A stretch of DNA of 64,000 bases from Psychrobacter arenosus. Its GTDB lineage: Bacteria > Pseudomonadota > Gammaproteobacteria > Pseudomonadales > Moraxellaceae. The DNA lies in assembly GCF_904848165.1 (NCBI RefSeq), contig NZ_LR884459.1, positions 2,480,001-2,544,000 of the forward strand, given 5' to 3'. Positions 59,201 to 64,000 of the stretch are shown piece by piece (positions within the stretch are counted from its first letter, which is position 1; each line of letters opens with the position of its first letter). Both the position numbers and the translations under genes were made by a program. The notes beneath the pieces are model-generated. The model had not been told where the DNA came from. It was given only the letters and a program-made list of their open reading frames with translations, and did no database searches.

Positions 59201-60512
59201 CGTCTCTCGTTCTGCTGAAATTAGCATTGCTGATGATTTAGGTCGTGAGCGTGAGCGCTATAAAGTACCTTACGGTTCTAGCGTCTTGGTTAAAGACGAT
59301 GAGAAAGTCGAAGGTGGTCAAACTATCGCTAAATGGGATCCGCATACGCATCCAATCATCACTGAATTCGCTGGTAAAGCGACGTTTAGTGATATCACGG
59401 ATGGTATGACGGCGACTGTAAAAGTCGATGAAGCCACTGGTATGAGCTCGTTTGAGATTCTAGCGACTCGTGACCGTCCAACGGCGGGTAAAGACTTGCG
59501 TCCGGCTATCATCTTGAACACAGATGCGGGTAAAGAAGTGGTTTACTTCCTACCAGCTGAGACGATTATCCGTGTCTCTGACGGTCAAGATGTGACTGCA
59601 GGTTCTATCCTAGGTCGTGTGCCACAAGCGACTTCAGGTACTAAGGATATCACCGGTGGTCTACCACGCGTAGCCGATCTATTTGAAGCCCGTCGTCCGA
59701 AAGACCATGCGATTATGGCTGAGATGACTGGTGTGGTGAGCTTCGGTAAAGAGACCAAAGGTAAAAACCGCTTTATTATTACCAATGAAGACGGCGAAGT
59801 GCATGAAGAATTGATTCCAAAATGGCGTCAAATCAACGTCTTTGAAAACGAGACGGTAGAGCGCGGCGAGATCATCTCTGATGGTCCACAAAACCCGCAC
59901 GATATCCTACGTTTGAAAGGCCGTACTGCACTGGCTAACTATATCGTTAACGAAGTCCAAGACGTTTATCGTTTGCAGGGCGTGAAGATTAATGACAAGC
60001 ACATCGAAGTCATTATCCGTCAGATGCTACGTAAAGTAGAGATCACCGACGGTGGCGACTCTAACCACTTCAAGGGCGATCAGATCGAGTACTCTGATGC
60101 GGTAGCTTTGAATGAGAAGTTGGTCAGCGAAGACAAATTCCCAGTTCAGTACGAGCGTCAATTGCTAGGTATTACTAAAGCTAGCTTGGCGACTGAAAGC
60201 TTTATCTCAGCGGCTTCGTTCCAGGAGACCACTCGTGTCCTAACGGCAGCTGCGGTAATGGGTAAAGTCGATGAGCTGCGTGGTCTGAAAGAGAACGTTG
60301 TTGTCGGTCGCCTAATCCCAGCGGGTACGGGCCTTGCGTATCATCAAAACCGTAAAGATAAAGCAGAAGCGAAATTGGCTAAACTGACGAGCAATGTCAG
60401 AGAAGTGGATACCGATGCTTTCAATCTAAGCGATACGCCTGAGAAGAAAGATTTCTCACGTTTTGATGAAGCTTTCGCGCAAGAGTTTAACCAAGACGGT
60501 CAGTCTGAGTAA
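56265..60512 (+). CDS. rpoC: RNA polymerase beta' subunit, TTG start
   Basis: The beta' subunit, 1415 residues. The start codon is TTG, with GGAGAAGCAGC before it and the universal [11 protein letters not shown] opening after it; the first ATG downstream would truncate conserved sequence. The zinc ribbon [20 protein letters not shown] and the catalytic aspartates in [12 protein letters not shown] are intact. A terminator follows at 60552. Non-ATG starts in rpoC are known (GTG in E. coli), so this is a moderate oddity. Confidence 0.98.
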   Translation: MKDLLDIMKSPAENNGNREFDSIQISLASPDTIKSWSHGEVKKPETINYRTFKPERDGLFCAKIFGPVKDFECLCGKYKRRKFQGVICEKCGVEVTTAKVRRDRMGHIDLASPVAHIWFLKSLPSRIGLLLDMTLRDIERVLYFESYIVTDPGLTSLEKYQLLDDEDYYKALEEFGDEFTAKMGAEAVQDLLKDIDLDIEIDELREGIPQTGSETKLKKMSKRLKLLESFRDSNNKPEWMVMTILPVLPPDLRPLVPLEGGRFATSDLNDLYRRVINRNNRLKRLLELNAPDIIVRNEKRMLQESVDALLDNGRRGRAITGSNKRPLKSLADMIKGKQGRFRQNLLGKRVDYSGRSVIVVGPTLRLHQCGLPKKMALELFKPFTYSKLLSHGIATTIKAAKKMVEREEPQVWDMLAMVIREHPVMLNRAPTLHRLGLQAFEPVLIEGKAIQLHPLVCTAFNADFDGDQMAVHVPLTLEAQLECRALMMSTNNILSPANGDPIIVPSQDVVLGLYYISRSSINAKGEGMIFATVNEALRAIGSNDLHVNAMIKVRVTESSFDEEGNVTKTTSLKETVAGRLLIWNIMPKGMDFDECNQEMTKKNISKLINSCYRKMGVKDSVMFADQLMYLGFAQATLSGVSIGMEDMVIPPAKKDLIDAADAEVREIEDQFEQGFVTAGERYNKVVDIWSRTNDKVAKAMMDNLATDIVINAKGEEEEQKSFNSIYIMSDSGARGSAAQIRQLAGMRGLMAKPDGSIIETPIKANFREGLTVLQYFISTHGARKGLADTALKTANSGYLTRRLVDVAQDLVITGDDCGTEEGLLMTPHIQGGEIIEKLGDRVLGRVTATDVSYNDDADKVLVPAGTLIDEHWVEVLNNNAIDELWVRSVITCKVAHGVCAQCYGRDLARGHKVNIGESVGVMAAQSIGEPGTQLTMRTFHVGGAASSTSVDNSISARNAGQVRFDNMKTVEHVDGHLVIVSRSAEISIADDLGRERERYKVPYGSSVLVKDDEKVEGGQTIAKWDPHTHPIITEFAGKATFSDITDGMTATVKVDEATGMSSFEILATRDRPTAGKDLRPAIILNTDAGKEVVYFLPAETIIRVSDGQDVTAGSILGRVPQATSGTKDITGGLPRVADLFEARRPKDHAIMAEMTGVVSFGKETKGKNRFIITNEDGEVHEELIPKWRQINVFENETVERGEIISDGPQNPHDILRLKGRTALANYIVNEVQDVYRLQGVKINDKHIEVIIRQMLRKVEITDGGDSNHFKGDQIEYSDAVALNEKLVSEDKFPVQYERQLLGITKASLATESFISAASFQETTRVLTAAAVMGKVDELRGLKENVVVGRLIPAGTGLAYHQNRKDKAEAKLAKLTSNVREVDTDAFNLSDTPEKKDFSRFDEAFAQEFNQDGQSE

Positions 60513-60551
60513 GTTAAACTAGTGGTAACTAGATAATTAAGTCAGCAAATA

Positions 60552-60580
60552 AAAAAGCCAGCGCTATGCTGGCTTTTTTT
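60552..60580 (+). terminator. terminator after rpoC
   Basis: AAAAAGCCAGC pairs with GCTGGCTTTTT over a 5-nt loop, then T's. Confidence 0.9.
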
Positions 60581-60656
60581 ATGGGCAGTCATTAAGGTAT
60601 TATAGTAAGGGCAGCGGAATGCATATAGCCAATCAATCACCCCTCTAGGAAAAATT

Positions 60657-61175
60657 ATGGCCGGTAAAACTCGAGTTGCCCAGTATCAAGCAGACCGTAC
60701 CAATCAAAAGTTATATTTTTGTCGTCTCGCGTGCAAAGCCGCAGAAGAAGCTAGCAATAAGCAACTGTATCAAGGGCAGTGTGAGACCGCTATTTTTCAT
60801 CTGCAAGGGGCCTTATTGGCTTTTTTGCAGGAGCTTAGCCATTATTACGGTTTAGCTATTGCTGAGCCTACCGTAGCGTCTATTAAAGCCACGCTTGCGC
60901 AGAGCACCCAAGTTTCGCCTGAGCTTCAGCGCTTGGAGCAGTTATTAGACAGCGGTTTTTTGGCGGAAGTAATGCGGGCCTATAACCGTTGCCAATATGC
61001 GCCAAAGCCAGACACGCCAGAGGTTACTGTAGCAGGACAGGGCGGGGGTGATTTAATTGTGAATGTGGTGACTTTATCGAATCAGTGGTTGCCCGACGAT
61101 GCCACCATCCGGGAATGGCGCCAACAGTTTTTGACCTTGATTGAGCAATTACGCGCGGGTATGGCAGAGTATTAG
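60657..61175 (+). CDS. DUF6586-like protein
   Basis: This is a soluble 172-residue protein. The opening QADRTNQKLYFCRLACKAAEEA and the following ETAIFHLQGALLAFLQEL match my memory of DUF6586 proteins in pseudomonads, which often begin with a (Y)TRTNQKLYF pattern. Function is unknown. AGGAAAAATT precedes the ATG. It is convergent with the PBP1A gene and shares its terminator. Its codon use does not differ from neighbours. Confidence 0.7.
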   Translation: MAGKTRVAQYQADRTNQKLYFCRLACKAAEEASNKQLYQGQCETAIFHLQGALLAFLQELSHYYGLAIAEPTVASIKATLAQSTQVSPELQRLEQLLDSGFLAEVMRAYNRCQYAPKPDTPEVTVAGQGGGDLIVNVVTLSNQWLPDDATIREWRQQFLTLIEQLRAGMAEY

Positions 61176-61195
61176 TTTTAACGGCACTAGATATA

Positions 61196-61228
61196 AAAAA
61201 AGGCGACTCAAATAAGAGTCGCCTTTTC
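61196..61228. terminator. bidirectional terminator
   Basis: AAAAGGCGACTC pairs with GAGTCGCCTTTT (12 bp) over a 6-nt loop, with A's and T's on both sides, between convergent genes. Confidence 0.92.
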
Positions 61229-61258
61229 GTTTACCAGGTATTGAAACGCTAATGTAAA

Positions 61259-63970
61259 TTAATCCCCCATAGGAGGCATCTCTGTGGCAGGATTAATCGT
61301 TAAAGGGCTCTGAGGCGCCGCGGCTGGGCGCTCACGGGTTAGCCTAGCAGCTGGTGAAGGCTGTGCAGCCGTTGATGGTACTTCTTCTGGTGGTAGCTGA
61401 CGCTCTACAGGCTTAGGCTTAACTGGTTTTCTAGAGGATGCTGGCTCTGCGTCAGACTTTGCGCCTGTCTTAGGGTCTACAGTTACCACGCCTTCATCGG
61501 TCACTTCCATGATATCTTGTTGCTGCTTCTTCGATTTAGACTTATTATCGATAGATACCCATTGATGCGGCGTTTTGGCCAGTTGGCCGTGCATGAAGTC
61601 AACCCACACTGGTAGGGCAGCGACGCCACCATATTCACTGCGACCTAAGGTATTAGGTTGGTCAAAACCCATCCAGACGATAGCCACATTGGTAGGATGG
61701 AAGCCGGCAAACCAAGCGTCTTTATAATCGTTCGTCGTACCCGTCTTACCACCAATATCATCACGACCTAAAGCACGAGCAGGTGTGGCTGTACCTCGTT
61801 GTACTACATCGCGTAGAATACCGGCCATCTCATAAGCCACCGAGGAGGTCAAGATACGCGGAGCTTGAGTAGCCGCTTGGTATTGCGTAACGGGCGCTTT
61901 AAGACGATCAATAGCGGGGGCTGCATTGAATATTTTTAAATCTTCAGCGACGGCTTTGGCTTCGCCCGTCTCTTCTGCGTCAGCTTCAGTATCCGAAGCA
62001 GCCGCTGCATCGTCTTTAGCAGAACTAGCGTCTGCTTTCGCTGCTAGTGCTTTTTTCTCTTCTTCCGCTGCCAATTCACGCGCTTCCTTAGCCGCTTTAA
62101 TTTGCGCTTCGTTGAGTTTTTCTAGGCTATTATTAAAACAGAGCGCACAAGCCTGCTGCGGGTTGGCTTGGAACAATAATTTATTCTCAAAATCATAAAT
62201 TTGTTCGACAAAGTAGGGCTGGACGCGGTGACCACCATTCGCAAAACTGGCATAGGCGGTGGCCATCTGTAACGGGGTCGCCTGACCAGCGCCTAACGCC
62301 AGTGATAGAGTCGTCGGCAGTTTTTCTTTATCCAAACCGAACTGATCTAGTAAATTGCGCGCATCCGTAATGCCGACTGAGCGTAGCAGACGAATGGAGA
62401 CTAGATTACGCGATAGATAAAGCCCACGTCGCAGAGTCATATCGCCATAGAAACGGCCATCTGAGTTTTTCGGTTCCCAATTTCCCACGCGTAATGGACG
62501 ATCCGAAACGATACTATCAGGACGATAGCCTTTTTCTAAAGCAGCGGTATAAATCAAAGGCTTAATAGTAGAGCCCGGTTGACGCCACCCTTGCAAGGCA
62601 CGGTTAAACTTACTGTGGTTATAGTTAAAGCCACCGACTAGGGCATTGACCGCGCCAGTTTCTGGATTTAATGAGACTAAGCTACCTTGCACTTCAGGCA
62701 CTTGGGTTAAGCGCCATTGATTGCCACTGTTAGCAGGGGTAAGACGAATAATGTCATTGACAGAGACGATTTGCGAGGCATTGCTAGGATAGCCGCCCGT
62801 GCGATTGGCGCTATAGTACTTTTTCGCCCAACTCATATCCGACCAGTTGACCGTGACCGTCTCACCACTGGGCAGTTCTGCCTCAAAACTACGCGAAGAA
62901 ACCTTAGTCACTTTAGCCGGGTACATATTGCCGTAGCGGCGGAATTTATTTAAAGGCTCATCGTGGGCTTCAGGACCGCGCCAACCATGGCGTTTATCAT
63001 AAGCGATCAGCCCTTTTAATACCGCCGCTTCCGCCTGCTCTTGCGCTTCACTGTCTACGGTAAGCTTAACGCGCCAACCACTATTGACCACTTGCTCACC
63101 AAACTTATTAACTAGGGCGTAGCGAGCCATCTCTGCCAAATAAGGCATATTAACATCGAGCTTTTCTTTATAGACATGGAGACCGATAGGCGCCTTGCGC
63201 GCTTCATCATGCTGCTGCTGAGTAATATAACCCAGCTCAAACATGCGATCGATGATCCAGTTACGACGTTCTAAAGCCCGTTCTGGGTTGGCGACAGGGT
63301 TGTATTTTGAGGGCGCTTTAGGCAGGCCTGCTAGCATAGCTATTTCGGCAATACTTAAGTTTTCTAACGATTTGCTATAGTACTTTTTAGCAGCTGCGCG
63401 AATACCATACGCCCCTTCACCCAAATAAATCTTATTAACATATAAAGTTAAGATTTCATTTTTGCTCAGTTCGTCTTCCATCTTTCGCGCTACGAACAAT
63501 TCTGTTAATTTGCGGTTTAAGGTGCGCTCTGGGCTTAAAAAGTAATTTTTGGCGACCTGCATGGTGATGGTGGAACCACCCGTTTGCCCATCATCATCAG
63601 TGACGACTTCGGTGACAGCTCGCCCTAGACCTTTAATACTAATCCCGCTATGCTCAAAGAAGCTAGAATCTTCTGCTGCCAAAAAGGCATGAATCATATC
63701 TTCTGGGATTTGCTCATAAGTGACTGGCAAGGAAATACGGTTGCCATATTGACCAATGAGTTTATCATCGTGGCTATAAATTTGTAGCGGCATCTCAAGC
63801 GTGGCTGTTTTTATCTCATCCAAGCTGGGCAAGGAGGGCGCCAAATACATCGCCATGGCATAAAAGCCGATAGGGATGGCTAAGACTAGAATAAAGGCGA
63901 GTGCTAGCACAGCAATGACTAGGCCAACAAAAAAGCGGAGCAGCTGAGCGGAAGAAGATGGTTTGAGCAT
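61259..63970 (-). CDS. mrcA: penicillin-binding protein 1A, bifunctional
   Basis: This class A PBP polymerises and crosslinks peptidoglycan. An N-terminal membrane anchor (LLRFFVGLVIAVLALAFILVL) is followed by the GT51 glycosyltransferase domain: AAEDSSFFEHSG with the catalytic Glu, TGGSTITMQVAKN and RKLTELFVARKME. The transpeptidase domain has GSTIKPLIY (Ser nucleophile in STIK), SRN and KTGTTNDYKDAWFAGF. The 903-residue chain has an Ala/Lys/Glu-rich, low-complexity insertion around residues 636-690 in the transpeptidase domain and a Pro/Arg-rich C-terminal tail of about 60 residues. No good ribosome binding site is visible at 63970, and the upstream region leaves the window. Confidence 0.95.
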   Translation of the reverse strand: MLKPSSSAQLLRFFVGLVIAVLALAFILVLAIPIGFYAMAMYLAPSLPSLDEIKTATLEMPLQIYSHDDKLIGQYGNRISLPVTYEQIPEDMIHAFLAAEDSSFFEHSGISIKGLGRAVTEVVTDDDGQTGGSTITMQVAKNYFLSPERTLNRKLTELFVARKMEDELSKNEILTLYVNKIYLGEGAYGIRAAAKKYYSKSLENLSIAEIAMLAGLPKAPSKYNPVANPERALERRNWIIDRMFELGYITQQQHDEARKAPIGLHVYKEKLDVNMPYLAEMARYALVNKFGEQVVNSGWRVKLTVDSEAQEQAEAAVLKGLIAYDKRHGWRGPEAHDEPLNKFRRYGNMYPAKVTKVSSRSFEAELPSGETVTVNWSDMSWAKKYYSANRTGGYPSNASQIVSVNDIIRLTPANSGNQWRLTQVPEVQGSLVSLNPETGAVNALVGGFNYNHSKFNRALQGWRQPGSTIKPLIYTAALEKGYRPDSIVSDRPLRVGNWEPKNSDGRFYGDMTLRRGLYLSRNLVSIRLLRSVGITDARNLLDQFGLDKEKLPTTLSLALGAGQATPLQMATAYASFANGGHRVQPYFVEQIYDFENKLLFQANPQQACALCFNNSLEKLNEAQIKAAKEARELAAEEEKKALAAKADASSAKDDAAAASDTEADAEETGEAKAVAEDLKIFNAAPAIDRLKAPVTQYQAATQAPRILTSSVAYEMAGILRDVVQRGTATPARALGRDDIGGKTGTTNDYKDAWFAGFHPTNVAIVWMGFDQPNTLGRSEYGGVAALPVWVDFMHGQLAKTPHQWVSIDNKSKSKKQQQDIMEVTDEGVVTVDPKTGAKSDAEPASSRKPVKPKPVERQLPPEEVPSTAAQPSPAARLTRERPAAAPQSPLTINPATEMPPMGD

Positions 63971-64000
63971 AACTTAGCTTATAGTGTAGGTTTCAATAAA

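Overview
The window is a chromosomal segment of a gammaproteobacterium of the family Moraxellaceae, most probably Psychrobacter or a close relative. This rests on protein style (EF-Tu, RpoB, L7/L12), moderate A+T content, long A+T-rich intergenic gaps, the gene order ibaG-murA-hisG-hisD-hisC, and tuf followed by tRNA-Trp-secE-nusG. The genus is an inference from memory of such genomes; no search was run. I see no prophage, CRISPR array, integron, rRNA or complete insertion sequence.

Layout. Bases 1-11.9 kb hold mixed housekeeping and accessory genes: a partial membrane protein, a LOG-family phosphoribohydrolase, an unassigned flavoprotein, a YceI protein divergent from a Y-X4-D lipoprotein, zinc-free ribosomal protein L31, an SGNH esterase, an orphan DUF433 antitoxin-like protein, the nadM-nadV nicotinamide salvage operon and a LysE exporter. 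Bases 12.4-20.7 kb form a one-direction catabolic cluster: acetylpolyamine-amidohydrolase-like deacetylase, YkvI-type transporter, DadA-like FAD oxidase, RidA, ThDP-dependent decarboxylase-like enzyme, succinate-semialdehyde-type dehydrogenase and a LysR regulator. The enzymes read as consecutive steps (deacylation, uptake, oxidative deamination, imine hydrolysis, decarboxylation, aldehyde oxidation), but the substrate is unknown. Directly after it, at 20861-20986, is an unlisted 41-codon gene for a metallothionein-like peptide with 11 cysteines.

Bases 21-31 kb carry NfuA, MetY, a PfkB kinase, RsmI, YraN, a BON lipoprotein, a lipid-anchored CX5R phosphatase and an alpha/beta hydrolase. Bases 30.4-36 kb hold ibaG, murA, a MITE-like element, hisG, hisD and hisC; 36.2-39.2 kb hold fabB-pabB, joined stop to start. 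An EcsC-family protein with a long Lys/Asp/Thr-rich tail follows.

Bases 41.4-60.5 kb are the information-processing block: rpsL, rpsG, fusA, tuf, a REP/MITE-like element, tRNA-Trp, secE, nusG, rplK, rplA, the L10 leader, rplJ, rplL, a 1.09 kb non-coding gap, rpoB and rpoC (TTG start). The window ends with a DUF6586-like gene and, convergent to it, the class A penicillin-binding protein PBP1A.

The most interesting items are the metallothionein-like micro-gene and the seven-gene catabolic cluster. Two different inverted-repeat elements, the rplL-rpoB gap, the lipoprotein phosphatase and the EcsC tail come next.
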